Made by a program: the position numbers and the translations under genes. Source: Bacteroidaceae bacterium (GTDB lineage Bacteria; Bacteroidota; Bacteroidia; Bacteroidales; Bacteroidaceae). Taken from it: 64,000 nt of DNA. Every line of letters begins with the position of its first letter. Within the stretch, counting starts at the first letter, position 1. A model generated the notes under the pieces. That model did no database searches. It saw only the letters and a program-made list of their open reading frames with translations, and was not told the origin of the DNA. The stretch covers positions 1 to 64,000 of the forward strand of contig JAFXVN010000014.1 in the NCBI GenBank assembly GCA_017524545.1, given 5' to 3'. Below are positions 41,328-50,376 of the stretch, one piece after another.

Positions 41328-43745
41328 ATGGAAGCAAATAGCAAAAACATTGTAGAGCGTAGCCGTCGCCGCAAAAACACTGGATTCGAGGAAACCCTTA
41401 CGTTGCGCGACATAATCGATATATTCATTGTCCACTGGGCATGGTTCCTCGTCTCCGTAATCATCTGTTTGGTTGTGTCGAGAGTCTATCTTGCCACGAA
41501 GTCCAACGTCTATCAGCGTCAGGCCGTGATGCTCGTCAAGGACGATAACGGACAGACAGGCAGCAGACGCTCCAACATCAGCACTGATGCATTGATGCAG
41601 CTCAATGGCGTACTGGCCGGTTCGAGCGTGAAGAATGAGGTGTATATCCTGCACTCCTACCAGCTCGCTCAGGAGGTTGCGAAGAACCTTCAGCTCGACG
41701 TGATGTACAGCGTCCGTTCCGGCCTCCGTACTGTGTCGCTCTACAAAGACCGTCCATTTACCGTCGATTTTATGACAGAGTTCCGTGTTCCTGCAAGCTT
41801 CAAGATTATTCCAGACAGCTTGGGAGGCGGTGTCATCACAGATGTGAAGTACGGCATTCCAATGGAAAAGTCCGACTTCACGGCAAAGGTGGAGTGGGGC
41901 AATACCGTGCAGACTCCTTTTGGTGATTTCGTCGTGACGCTCACCGAAGGGGGACATATTGAAGACTATGTTGGAAGAGAAGTCAGCGTGCAGCGTGTCA
42001 GTATGGAGGACGCGGCTATCATGCTGTTCAACAAGGTGTCGAGCAGCGAGATAGACAAGGAGAGCACGCTGGTGCGCATCACTTGTACAGACACGAACAT
42101 CCAGCGTGCCGACGACATCCTGAGCGGCTTGCTCGACGCATACAAGCGCAGCATTATTGATGACAAGAACCAGATAGCAAAGAGCACATCCGAATTTATC
42201 GAAGACCGTATCGGTCTGATTCACTCAGAGCTGAGTGAGGTTGAAGGCAAGATGGCTGAGTACAAGCAGAGCAGCGGTCTGGTCGATATCAAGGCTACCA
42301 GTGAGGCTTATATCACGCAGAGCAATACCGCACGCCAGCGTACCATACAGGCAGAAACGCAGTATTCGATGATTGAGTATCTGGTGGATTACCTCACCCA
42401 GAACGTTGCGGCAGGCAACCTTATCCCGACCATGGGCGGTATCAACGATCAGGGTATTGCTACGCAGATTTCAAATTACAATCAGATGATGCTTCAGCGC
42501 AACCGTCTGGCTGAGAATACTTCGGAAAACAGTCCCACCATCGTTGACTTTGACAGGAACCTTGAACAGATGCGTTCCGCCATCCTTGCTTCACTCAAGG
42601 GTTACAGCGCAAGCCTCAAACTGCAGGTGGAGAAAGCTAAGAAGGAGGAGGAAGGACTCATAGGCAATCTGCAATCTGTGCCGCAGAAAGAGAAGAAAGT
42701 GATAGACATTGCCCGCCAGCAGTCCATCAAGGAGACGCTTTACACTTATCTGCTCAACAAGCGTGAGGAGACGGCTCTGCAGCTTGCCATCACAGAGGCA
42801 AACATCCGCGTCGTGGAGCAACCTTTCGGCAACCGCACCCCCATTTCTCCCCGCAAGATGGTCATTTCGCTTCTTGCCCTGATTATTGGTATTGTCGTTC
42901 CCTTCCTCTACTTCCAGCTGAGGAAATTCTTCGACACCACCGTACACGGACGTAAGGATGTTGAGAAGTTTACATCCATACCCATTCTTGGCGAAGTGCC
43001 CCACAGCAATGTGAACTTTGATGAATCGGAGATAATTGTTGACGGGCAGAAAGATGACATCCTTTCAGAGAGCTTCCGCTTGATACGATTCAACATGCCG
43101 TTCATCAACAAGGACGCACGTGTCATCATGTTCACCAGCACTATGCCTGGTGAGGGTAAGACATTCATTAGCAGAAACTTTGCTGCTACGCTTGGCTTGT
43201 CAGGAAAGAAAGTGATACTTGTGGATGCAGATATACGAAAGCGTACACAAAGCCGACTCTCTGCTATGGAAAGCAAGCATGGATTGACATCCTACCTCGC
43301 TGGCAGTGTTGATGATTTGTCCAGCCTGATAGTCACGAAGAGTAGAGAATGTAATCTTGACTTCCTGCCCGCAGGTATTGTCGCCCCCAATCCTACAGAA
43401 TTGTTGATGAACAATCGTCTGGATCAGTGTGTTGAGGAACTCAAAAAGAAATACGACTATATCATCATAGACAATGTGCCTGCTCAGATTGTGGCAGATG
43501 CAGGTATCGTCAACCGCGTGGCAGACATGACCGTATATGTGCTGCGTGAGACGAAGATGGACCGCCGCTATCTGCCAGAACTGGAACGTCTGCATCAGGA
43601 AAACAGGTTTAACCATCTCTGTATCATTATTAACGACATCCGCTTCAAGAACAAGAAGTATGGTTATGGCTACGGCTATGGCTATGGCTATGGAAGCAAA
43701 GAGAGGGGAGGCGGTAAGCTGAGCAAAATCTTTCGTAGAAAATAG
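41328..43745 (+). CDS. Wzc-type polysaccharide co-polymerase / BY-kinase
   Basis: An 805-residue inner-membrane protein controlling chain length and export. N-terminal Wzz domain (TM about 36-58; TLRDIIDIFIVHWAWFLVS), a long periplasmic coiled-coil region, GNRTPISPRKMVISLLAL with the second TM at about 510-530, then the cytoplasmic tyrosine autokinase. The kinase has Walker A STMPGEGKTFISRN, Walker A' ILVDADIRKRTQ and Walker B YIIIDNVPA. The C-terminal tyrosine cluster is a (GY)6 run encoded by a six-unit hexanucleotide repeat (43659-43694), the likely autophosphorylation site. Paired with the Wza-like gene and followed by a strong terminator. Confidence 0.92.
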   Translation: MEANSKNIVERSRRRKNTGFEETLTLRDIIDIFIVHWAWFLVSVIICLVVSRVYLATKSNVYQRQAVMLVKDDNGQTGSRRSNISTDALMQLNGVLAGSSVKNEVYILHSYQLAQEVAKNLQLDVMYSVRSGLRTVSLYKDRPFTVDFMTEFRVPASFKIIPDSLGGGVITDVKYGIPMEKSDFTAKVEWGNTVQTPFGDFVVTLTEGGHIEDYVGREVSVQRVSMEDAAIMLFNKVSSSEIDKESTLVRITCTDTNIQRADDILSGLLDAYKRSIIDDKNQIAKSTSEFIEDRIGLIHSELSEVEGKMAEYKQSSGLVDIKATSEAYITQSNTARQRTIQAETQYSMIEYLVDYLTQNVAAGNLIPTMGGINDQGIATQISNYNQMMLQRNRLAENTSENSPTIVDFDRNLEQMRSAILASLKGYSASLKLQVEKAKKEEEGLIGNLQSVPQKEKKVIDIARQQSIKETLYTYLLNKREETALQLAITEANIRVVEQPFGNRTPISPRKMVISLLALIIGIVVPFLYFQLRKFFDTTVHGRKDVEKFTSIPILGEVPHSNVNFDESEIIVDGQKDDILSESFRLIRFNMPFINKDARVIMFTSTMPGEGKTFISRNFAATLGLSGKKVILVDADIRKRTQSRLSAMESKHGLTSYLAGSVDDLSSLIVTKSRECNLDFLPAGIVAPNPTELLMNNRLDQCVEELKKKYDYIIIDNVPAQIVADAGIVNRVADMTVYVLRETKMDRRYLPELERLHQENRFNHLCIIINDIRFKNKKYGYGYGYGYGYGSKERGGGKLSKIFRRK
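43659..43694 (+). repeat. Hexanucleotide repeat encoding the tyrosine cluster
   Basis: Six units of TATGGY/TACGGC encode alternating Tyr-Gly. Changes in copy number would change the number of phosphorylatable tyrosines without a frameshift. Confidence 0.75.
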
Positions 43746-43795
43746 CGGAAGAACTCAGTGCTTCCCGCCTGTCTTGGGTTGAAAGCGTACAAGAC

Positions 43796-43834
43796 ATTAA
43801 GAGGCGTTCCATTGCTTGTGGAACGCCTCTTAAT
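43796..43834 (+). terminator. Terminator of the wza-wzc operon
   Basis: A perfect 16-bp hairpin, ATTAAGAGGCGTTCCA / TGGAACGCCTCTTAAT, with a 7-nt loop, 50 bp after the kinase gene. Confidence 0.85.
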
Positions 43835-43910
43835 TAGTATACTCCCCCCTCAGACTTAACGTGAGAAACTAATTGTTAAGTAATCACGCAAAATTATCTT
43901 ACACAATGTT

Positions 43911-44013
43911 ATTTCACACAGAAAGCACAGAAATCACAGAAATGCGAAGCGATGCTTCGCAGGGAAGCACGGAGTGCTTCTTTTCCGTGGTTTCCGTGAT
44001 TTCCGTGTGAAAT
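43911..44013. mobile_element. Inverted-array element, CACAGAAAT unit with hairpin core
   Basis: ATTTCACACAGAAAGCACAG and following copies (43911-43942) face the imperfect inverse TTTCCGTGGTTTCCGTGATT and following copies (43982-44013). The core holds two perfect small hairpins, GCGAAGC-GAT-GCTTCGC (43944-43960) and GAAGCAC-GGA-GTGCTTC (43964-43980). Confidence 0.55.
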
Positions 44014-44075
44014 GAAAACTATGTTTCGTGTGAAGAAGAATATGTAAACCAATTGTGAACACTTACTTATTATAA

Positions 44076-44163
44076 GACAACGAATTACACGGATTATACG
44101 GATTTATGCTATGCTGATAATTAGCAAATAAAAAAATCCGTATAATCCGTGTAATCCGTTGTC
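44076..44163. mobile_element. 30-bp inverted repeat element, ACACGGATTATACGG unit
   Basis: The 30-nt arms 44076-44105 and 44134-44163 are inverse copies with one mismatch, each made of near-repeats of GGATTAYACGG. The core is 28 bp and AT-rich. It abuts the stop codon of the fasciclin gene (44167). No gene lies in 43746-44166. Confidence 0.6.
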
Positions 44164-44166
44164 GTA

Positions 44167-46311
44167 TTACCAGATATCCTCTTGTTTCTCTGGGTTGTCG
44201 TAAACCTCCTTGGAGCAATACTCCAGATAGTCCATATAGAAGAAGAGGAGCTTGCTGTCCAACACCGTCTTGAAGCGGATGTAGTACGTCACATCGGGAT
44301 CCATCGTCTCGCGGATGATGATGCGGCGAATACACGTATTATTGCCTCGCATCATTGTACCAGTACCTGGCGCTCCTGCGCAGTATTGGTTGCATCCCTT
44401 CATAAAGCCATTGTTGCGCAAGCGCTTGTCAACTTCGGAGTTGTAGTCATCATCGTCGTCCTTGTCTGCCTCGTAACCGATGTCGCTGACCACATTGCCT
44501 CCCAGGGTGTGCAGCTTGTTGTCACCTCCCTGACGCAAGTCCATAGGAATACCCATTGCAGCAAGCTTGTCCTTATTGCTGCCCCAATAGAATTGTACCA
44601 TGCCACGTTTGTTACCACCGCTTTGGATGGCGAATCGCAACTCGTATGTGCCGCGCATGGGGACGGGAGGAAGGCGCATGATGCAATCTGTGGTTCCTCG
44701 GATGGTCAACTCGTCGCCCTGCATGTTTGCCCAACCCTTGCCTCGTCCAGTCCAGTAGTAGAATTCTGTGTCGCTGGAGATTTCCACATCCTCCAAATAC
44801 TTATATTGTTCGTCTGTGGGGATATAGACGTTCATGTGCTCATTGTCCGTAATCTCGGAGCAACGAATGTCGTTGTTCATAAACTCCGGCCACATGCTTG
44901 GCACGGCCCAACGTATGCGCTGCTTTTGCAGGTTGGTGCGTGTGTCGTTACTATAGTAGAGCAGCTTTTCGATGGGGTAGATGATGCCGTTGCGTATGTC
45001 GTTTTCTCCCGACATGTTCGGGGTGCCTATTTTGACACCTTCCTTGTCCGGGTCGCATGATAGCTCGTGATATGTGCCATGGCGTTCGTCATCAAGATTT
45101 GGGAAGCGGTTAAGATATACACCGTTGCTCTCGCGGCTCTCGAAGATTTTGAGCAGGCGGCGCTTGCCCATGGTTGTATAGTACTCCATGACAGCCACCG
45201 TGGGGGTCTTGCGGTTGAGGTCGTAGCCTTTTTCGTTATAGTGATAGACCAGTTTGTCTGGGGAAAGTTTCTCTGGCAGCAGGTGGTAGGTGATGAACTG
45301 GTAGAGCAGGTTGTCCTCAGACTTGTAGTTGTTGTCGCGTGTTGCCTCTGGATATACGCCCTCCTTGTCGAGGTAGGCCATTACGTCCTCCAATGTGATG
45401 TCCTTGACATTTTTCCCGGGGATGGCTTGAGTCCAGAAGTCATCAGTTTCGGCAAAGAAGGTGAAGCCGAAGTAGCGATGCTTGGGCGTGTAGAATCTTT
45501 GCAAGTTGCTGTCTTCATAGCTATCCCTGGAAACAGGAATTCTTTCCTGCTTTTCGTAAAGTTCCTCATAATCGTCATCGCGCGCCTTGGAGAGTTCTTT
45601 ATACAATCCGCAGGCTTCAACAATTTTTGCGGAGACAACGAAGCCAGAGTTCTCGTTCTCGATGTATTTCCTCATCAGGTTGTCCATCGTGTTGTCACTG
45701 GGGGCGATGACGCCGTGCATGGCATGTATGACACCATTGATGCAAAGAATGTCGCGATTGTCGTTGTCTATGAGGCAGTCGTTGATGAGGATGTTATCTG
45801 AATTATTCTCATCATACTGTACGGTGAGTTTGCGGTCGTTCATGTTGGGCATAGGGATTGGGACACTGTTGGAGCCCGATGTCGGGCTGGGCAGGGCAGT
45901 TGTCTCGTAGTAGTCATAGTTGTCGCCGCTGTCGATGATGCTGTTGAAGACTATGACATGTTGGATGGAGTCGAGCTTACGCTCGTTGGGGAAGCCATCC
46001 CAGCTCGCTTCTGTGAGCAGACCTTCGGCTACAAGTGATTCAAGATAATTCTGAATAGCTTCGTTTGTAGGCGCAAAGACCGTGAAATGACCGCGTGCCG
46101 AGAGCAACTGGGAAACAGTGGTGGTGCTGTATTTGCTGACCTTAAGTTCGTTCAGCAGGCGGCAGTACTCGCTGTATTGCTCATGCTTGAGCAGATAGCT
46201 TGTTACGGTCTCTTCGTCGAAGACATAGCGTGAAGAGGTATCGATGTCTTCCTTACATCCGGCCATGACCAAAGCGACAATGGCGAGAATATGCAATAGA
46301 CTCTTCTTCAT
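44167..46311 (-). CDS. Fasciclin-domain surface lipoprotein
   Basis: A 714-residue lipoprotein (MKKSLLHILAIVALVMAGC, lipobox VMAG|C). A FAS1 domain at about 50-215 carries GHFTVFAPTNEAIQNYL and the H2-like LCINGVIHAMHGVI. A second, divergent FAS1 at about 225-465 ends in IIYPIEKLLYY. The C-terminal 240 residues form a beta-rich carbohydrate-binding-like part (EFYYWTGRGKGWAN, TYELRFAIQSGG, TYYIRFKTVLD). Bacteroidales fasciclin lipoproteins are usually surface-exposed and linked to polysaccharide-utilisation or adhesion; no SusCD pair is present here. Its own promoter is at 46360-46390. Confidence 0.85.
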   Translation of the reverse strand: MKKSLLHILAIVALVMAGCKEDIDTSSRYVFDEETVTSYLLKHEQYSEYCRLLNELKVSKYSTTTVSQLLSARGHFTVFAPTNEAIQNYLESLVAEGLLTEASWDGFPNERKLDSIQHVIVFNSIIDSGDNYDYYETTALPSPTSGSNSVPIPMPNMNDRKLTVQYDENNSDNILINDCLIDNDNRDILCINGVIHAMHGVIAPSDNTMDNLMRKYIENENSGFVVSAKIVEACGLYKELSKARDDDYEELYEKQERIPVSRDSYEDSNLQRFYTPKHRYFGFTFFAETDDFWTQAIPGKNVKDITLEDVMAYLDKEGVYPEATRDNNYKSEDNLLYQFITYHLLPEKLSPDKLVYHYNEKGYDLNRKTPTVAVMEYYTTMGKRRLLKIFESRESNGVYLNRFPNLDDERHGTYHELSCDPDKEGVKIGTPNMSGENDIRNGIIYPIEKLLYYSNDTRTNLQKQRIRWAVPSMWPEFMNNDIRCSEITDNEHMNVYIPTDEQYKYLEDVEISSDTEFYYWTGRGKGWANMQGDELTIRGTTDCIMRLPPVPMRGTYELRFAIQSGGNKRGMVQFYWGSNKDKLAAMGIPMDLRQGGDNKLHTLGGNVVSDIGYEADKDDDDDYNSEVDKRLRNNGFMKGCNQYCAGAPGTGTMMRGNNTCIRRIIIRETMDPDVTYYIRFKTVLDSKLLFFYMDYLEYCSKEVYDNPEKQEDIW

Positions 46312-46359
46312 ATTAGAGTGTTAATGGTATTTATTTAAATAGTTATTAGTTATCGCCCA

Positions 46360-46390
46360 CAAAGTTACGATTAAATTTCCATGCTTCAAA
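46360..46390 (-). promoter_or_regulatory. Promoter of the fasciclin lipoprotein gene
   Basis: On the minus strand, TTTG (46387-46390), 19 bp, TAACTTTG (46360-46367). Confidence 0.75.
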
Positions 46391-46412
46391 GGAATAACGT
46401 CCTTTTTTATGT

Positions 46413-46437
46413 GAAAAGTGGCGTTTTCCCACTTTTC
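46413..46437. terminator. Hairpin after rodA
   Basis: GAAAAGTGG / CCACTTTTC with a 7-nt loop, 10 bp beyond the rodA stop. There is no good T tract on the minus strand, so it is a weak terminator or part of a GTGAAAAG array. Confidence 0.4.
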
Positions 46438-46446
46438 CTCCCTTTT

Positions 46447-47919
46447 TTAGTGCTGTAATCTGTTGCGTCCGGCGTCTATTCTGAGGAAAATGAACAGCAG
46501 AATGGTGAATCCCCAGAGCGACGAACCGCCATAGCTGAAGAAGGGCAGTGGGATGCCGATGACAGGTGTCAGACCGAGTACCATGCCGACGTTGATAAAA
46601 ACATGGAAAAGGAAGATGCTCAGCACGCAATAGCCATAGACTCTACCAAACGTGTAGGGCTGTCTCTCTGCCAGATGAAGTAGCCTCAGGATGAGCGACA
46701 GGAAAAGTAGCAGCACGACGGCGCAGCCTATGAAGCCCTCCTCTTCGCCCACGGTGCAGAAGATGAAGTCTGTATCCTGCTCCGGCACATATTTCAGCTT
46801 CGTCTGTGTGCCGTTCAGGAAGCCCTTGCCTTCAAGACCGCCTGAGCCGATGGCTATTTTAGCCTGTATGACGTTGTAGCCTGCACCGCGAGGGTCGTCC
46901 TCCAGTCCAAGCAGGACACGGATGCGTGTTTGCTGGTGCGGCTCCATGACCCTGTTCAGCACAAAATCTACGGAATAGTAGAACCCGATGCTGCCCAGCG
47001 TGAAGAGGGCAATGAGGCAGTAGGGCAGGACACGGTCGCGCAGTGAAAGGTAGAGCAGATAGAGTGCCGATGCTCCGCAGACAAAGACCATCGCCCAGAC
47101 CGCATTGCAGGGATAGACGAAGCGGGCGAGGAGCACTGCCGCAGCATCGATAGCCAGCGAATAGAGGAGTATGCCAATACCCGTCTTCTTGCCTCTTGCC
47201 TCTTGCCTCTTGCCCCCATATACCCAAACGAAGCCTACGGTGAAGATTTGTATGAGCAGCATGACGAGGCCTTGTCCAAGGCTCATTTCTGTCACATCCC
47301 ACAACGGTTCATCCGCAAAGCGAACACCCACGACGAAATATACCACGGCAGAGAGGGCGGTAAAGAGCAGGCAGCCGGGCATTCCCTCGCGGTAGAGCAT
47401 CAGGAAGAGTGCACTATAGACCAAAGCACTGCCCGTCTCCTTCTGCATGACAATCAGTCCCATCGGGACAACAATCAGCGTGATGCATATAATGAAGTCG
47501 CGCCATTTCCTGACATCGAAGCCGTATGTGCCCATCACTTTTGCCAGGCAGAGCGAGACGCCGAACTTTGCAAATTCCGCCGGTTGTATGCTGAAGCTGC
47601 CTATTTTAATCCAGGACATGGAGCCTTTGATGTCATGTGCCAGGAATGGCGTGACAAACAGCAGGCCGAGGAAACATATATATATAATGTATGAGAGTGA
47701 TTCGATAAGACGGTCGTCTGTCATGAGGATAAACATGCCAAGCAGCATAGAAGTACCAATCCAGACAATCTGCATTCCGCTGCGGGTGGAGAAGTCGAGG
47801 ATGCCAGCTTCCTGGTCGTAGTCATAGCTGGCACCGCATACACTCATCCAGCCAAGTGCAAGCAGCACCATGTAGATGAAGATGGTGAGCCAGTCGATGG
47901 AACCCAACAGAGACGGCAT
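46447..47919 (-). CDS. rodA: Rod-shape-determining SEDS glycosyltransferase RodA
   Basis: Peptidoglycan polymerase of the elongasome, partner of the adjacent PBP2. The product is 490 residues with about ten TM helices; SEDS motifs are DIKGSMSWIKIGSFSIQPAE, VMQKETGSALVY, YNVIQAKIAIGSGGLEGKG, PEQDTDFIFCTVGEE and GIPLPFFSYGGSSLW. The start is ATG 47919 (MPSLLGSIDWLTIF), 4 bp after the PBP2 stop; longer frames only overlap the PBP2 tail. Residues GGKRQEARGKKTG in a cytoplasmic or periplasmic loop are encoded by four perfect 7-bp repeats (47187-47214). A one-unit change there would shift the frame. Last gene of the mre operon. Confidence 0.95.
   Translation of the reverse strand: MPSLLGSIDWLTIFIYMVLLALGWMSVCGASYDYDQEAGILDFSTRSGMQIVWIGTSMLLGMFILMTDDRLIESLSYIIYICFLGLLFVTPFLAHDIKGSMSWIKIGSFSIQPAEFAKFGVSLCLAKVMGTYGFDVRKWRDFIICITLIVVPMGLIVMQKETGSALVYSALFLMLYREGMPGCLLFTALSAVVYFVVGVRFADEPLWDVTEMSLGQGLVMLLIQIFTVGFVWVYGGKRQEARGKKTGIGILLYSLAIDAAAVLLARFVYPCNAVWAMVFVCGASALYLLYLSLRDRVLPYCLIALFTLGSIGFYYSVDFVLNRVMEPHQQTRIRVLLGLEDDPRGAGYNVIQAKIAIGSGGLEGKGFLNGTQTKLKYVPEQDTDFIFCTVGEEEGFIGCAVVLLLFLSLILRLLHLAERQPYTFGRVYGYCVLSIFLFHVFINVGMVLGLTPVIGIPLPFFSYGGSSLWGFTILLFIFLRIDAGRNRLQH
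47187..47214. repeat. TCTTGCC x4 inside rodA
   Basis: Four perfect 7-bp copies (28 bp) in coding sequence. Seven is not a multiple of three, so slippage by one unit would truncate RodA. Confidence 0.85.
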
Positions 47920-47923
47920 CTTC

Positions 47924-49864
47924 TTATTGTCGCTTTTCTTCGGAAGTTTCTTTGGCATTTTGCTTGTTTTCTGACTTATCTGATTTGTCCGACCTGTCTG
48001 ACTTGTCTGACCTGTCCGACCATTCCACTTTATAGAGGTGTTTGTTCTCAAACTCTGTGGCGCGGGCTTCGCTTGCTTCGGAGAGCTTCCCGTTGATGTA
48101 CTGTTCCATCATGAGTGCACCGATAGGGACACCGTATGTGGCTCCCCAAGTGCCGTTCTCCACATAGACGCAAATGGCAATCTTCGGGTTCTCGCGGGGA
48201 GCAAAGCCCATGAAGACGCTGTGATCCTGTCCGTGCGGGTTCTGCGCCGTTCCTGTCTTGCCGCAGACTTCATAGTATGTCGTGTTGGCAACACGACACG
48301 TACCCCCCAGCACAGCCTGACGCATTCCTGCCACCACTGTCTCGTAGTGCTCCGGCTGGACGCGCGTGTAGTGCTTCTTTGTGTAGAGCGTGTCGAGAGG
48401 AATGCCCTGCACTTCCTTGACAACGTGCGGGATGATGTAGTAGCCACGGTTTGCGATGGTGGCACCGAGGTTGGCAATCTGCAATGGCGTGAGGTTGACT
48501 TCTCCTTGTCCGATGCTGATGCTGATGACGGTCAGTCCGCTCCAGCTGTTGCGATAGGCTTTGTCGTAGTAGGGCGCATTGGGTATCATGCCGCGCTTCT
48601 CTCCAGGCAAGTCAATACCGAGCTTGTAGCCGAAGCCCATGCTGACCATGTAGTCCTTCCATGTCGTCATGGCATCCTGAACCGTTTTGTACTTCTTCCT
48701 GTTTCCGAACATGTGGTAGAGTCCCCAGCAGAAGTAGCCATTGCACGAGGTGGCGATGGCAGGAATGAGGGGCAGAGGCGAACCGTGGCCGTGGCAGCCT
48801 ACCTTAAGCCCTTTGAAGTGGAAGCCGTGACTGCACGGGAAGGGCGTAGCGGGGGTGATGATGCCTTCCTGCAGGAAGGTGAGCGCCTGGCCAGTCTTGA
48901 AGGTGGAGCCGGGCGGGTACTGCCCCATGATGGCGCGGTTGAGAAGAGGCTTGTGCGGGTCTTTTGCCAGCTGCTTCTGGCTCTTGCCGCGCTGGCGGCC
49001 TATCATGATGCGGGGGTCGTAGGTAGGACTCGACACCATGCAGAGCACTTCGCCTGTGCTTGGCTCAATGGCAACAATGCTGCCTAACTTGCCTGTCATT
49101 AGGCGTTCGCCGAGGGCTTGCAGTTCAATGTCGATACTCATGGTGAGGTTGCGTCCGGGGATGGGAGCCACGTCGAACTTGCCGTTCTGGTAACGACCCT
49201 TGATGCGGCCACGGGCATCACGCAGAAGGATTTCCATGCCCTTTTCTCCGCGTAGCACCTCTTCGTAGGAACGCTCCACGCCGAGCTTGCCGATGTAGTC
49301 GCCGCTGCGATAGTAATGGTCTGCCTCGATGTCCTCTGGACCTACCTCGCCTACGTCGCCAAGCAAGTGGGCGGCATTGGGGTAGTTGTACCAGCGTATG
49401 CTGCGCTTCTGTATATAGAAGCCCGGGAAGCGGAAGAGCTTCTCTTGGAAGCGGCTGAACTCTTCGGTGGAGAGCTGGCTCATGAATATCTGTTGCGTAT
49501 GCCGGCTATAGCCCGGATTGCGTCTCGGGTCTTTGATTTCCTCCATGCGGCGCTCGTACCAGTCGCGTGTGATGCCAAGGCTTTCGCAGAGGTCAAGCGT
49601 ATCGACCCCCACTTGCTCTGTCATAACAACCATCACGTCGTAGGCAGGCTGATTATAGACAAGCAGTTTGCCGTTTCGGTCGCTGATTGCGCCTCGGGCA
49701 GGGTATTGTATGCGTTTGAGAAAGGCGTTTGAGTCGGCACTAATCTTGAAGTCCTCACTAAGCAGTTGCAGAGTGAACAGACGGAGCAGAAAGACAATGA
49801 TGATGGCTACTGCTGCGCCGCCAATGACGTACTTACGCTTCTCCAGCTCGAAATCAGAGTTCAT
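47924..49864 (-). CDS. mrdA: Penicillin-binding protein 2
   Basis: Transpeptidase of cell elongation. The product is 646 residues: N-terminal TM (about 14-32), pedestal domain with YPARGAISDRNGKLL and YNYPNAAHLLGDVGEV, transpeptidase motifs PPGSTFKTG (SxxK), ATSCNG (SxN) and EVCGKTGTAQNPHG (KTG). The start ATG 49864 lies 2 bp after mreD; the TTG at 49870 is less likely. The C-terminal 40 residues, beyond the catalytic domain, hold an SDR/SDK repeat encoded by six 9-bp units (47970-48023) and a charged tail. That tail is not part of the conserved fold. Same operon as mreD and rodA. Confidence 0.95.
   Translation of the reverse strand: MNSDFELEKRKYVIGGAAVAIIIVFLLRLFTLQLLSEDFKISADSNAFLKRIQYPARGAISDRNGKLLVYNQPAYDVMVVMTEQVGVDTLDLCESLGITRDWYERRMEEIKDPRRNPGYSRHTQQIFMSQLSTEEFSRFQEKLFRFPGFYIQKRSIRWYNYPNAAHLLGDVGEVGPEDIEADHYYRSGDYIGKLGVERSYEEVLRGEKGMEILLRDARGRIKGRYQNGKFDVAPIPGRNLTMSIDIELQALGERLMTGKLGSIVAIEPSTGEVLCMVSSPTYDPRIMIGRQRGKSQKQLAKDPHKPLLNRAIMGQYPPGSTFKTGQALTFLQEGIITPATPFPCSHGFHFKGLKVGCHGHGSPLPLIPAIATSCNGYFCWGLYHMFGNRKKYKTVQDAMTTWKDYMVSMGFGYKLGIDLPGEKRGMIPNAPYYDKAYRNSWSGLTVISISIGQGEVNLTPLQIANLGATIANRGYYIIPHVVKEVQGIPLDTLYTKKHYTRVQPEHYETVVAGMRQAVLGGTCRVANTTYYEVCGKTGTAQNPHGQDHSVFMGFAPRENPKIAICVYVENGTWGATYGVPIGALMMEQYINGKLSEASEARATEFENKHLYKVEWSDRSDKSDRSDKSDKSENKQNAKETSEEKRQ
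47970..48023. repeat. 9-bp x6 array encoding SDK/SDR repeats in PBP2
   Basis: Six near copies of TCTGACTTG read as Ser-Asp-Lys/Arg triplets at the PBP2 C-terminus. The unit is a multiple of three, so copy-number change is in frame. Confidence 0.8.
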
Positions 49865-49866
49865 GG

Positions 49867-50376
49867 TCAACCCTCATTATTGTTACGCAGGTGTTCAATC
49901 AAGACAATCAGCAGCAAAGAAGCGAGATAGCTCACCGTCATGCTGATGAGGGTGTCGGTGAGAAGATAGTAGGAAAAGCTCTCGAGGGCAAAATAGATGA
50001 TATGGTGCAGGAGCAGGAGCAACGCCATGAAGCGGAAGTAGTTCCACCGTCCCATAGTGGAGAAGGATGGATGAAGCTCCTCGTCGGAATCTCTCGGTGC
50101 TGTGAGCTCAAGCAGTGGCGGTTGGATAAATGCAATGAAGGTCAGAGCTGCGGAGCTGATGCCCGAAGTGCCAGCGAAGATGTCGGCAACAAATCCTGTA
50201 CAGAATCCCCAGAGCAAAGCCTCCGAACGCGAGATTCCCATCGGCAAAGTGATGACAATGAGCGGACACAGCAAAGGCGCTCCATAGCCCCAAGGATGCA
50301 TCTGGTCAAAGACGAGCACCTGCACTATAAGCAGCAGCAGAGCCCATGCCATTCGTTTCAGAGTTGAGATAATCAT
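49867..50376 (-). CDS. mreD: Rod-shape-determining protein MreD
   Basis: A 169-residue inner-membrane protein with five to six hydrophobic helices (MIISTLKRMAWALLLLIVQV; PLIVITLPMGISRSEALLWG), the usual size and layout of Bacteroidetes MreD. Overlaps mreC by ATGA at 50373-50376 and precedes mrdA by 2 bp. Assigned by membrane topology and position; MreD sequences are poorly conserved. Confidence 0.88.
   Translation of the reverse strand: MIISTLKRMAWALLLLIVQVLVFDQMHPWGYGAPLLCPLIVITLPMGISRSEALLWGFCTGFVADIFAGTSGISSAALTFIAFIQPPLLELTAPRDSDEELHPSFSTMGRWNYFRFMALLLLLHHIIYFALESFSYYLLTDTLISMTVSYLASLLLIVLIEHLRNNNEG

Noticed and set aside
44346..46630. Small frames overlapping the rodA end (46346-46630) and the fasciclin gene
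   Set aside because: Shadows of rodA and of the lipoprotein gene in other frames.
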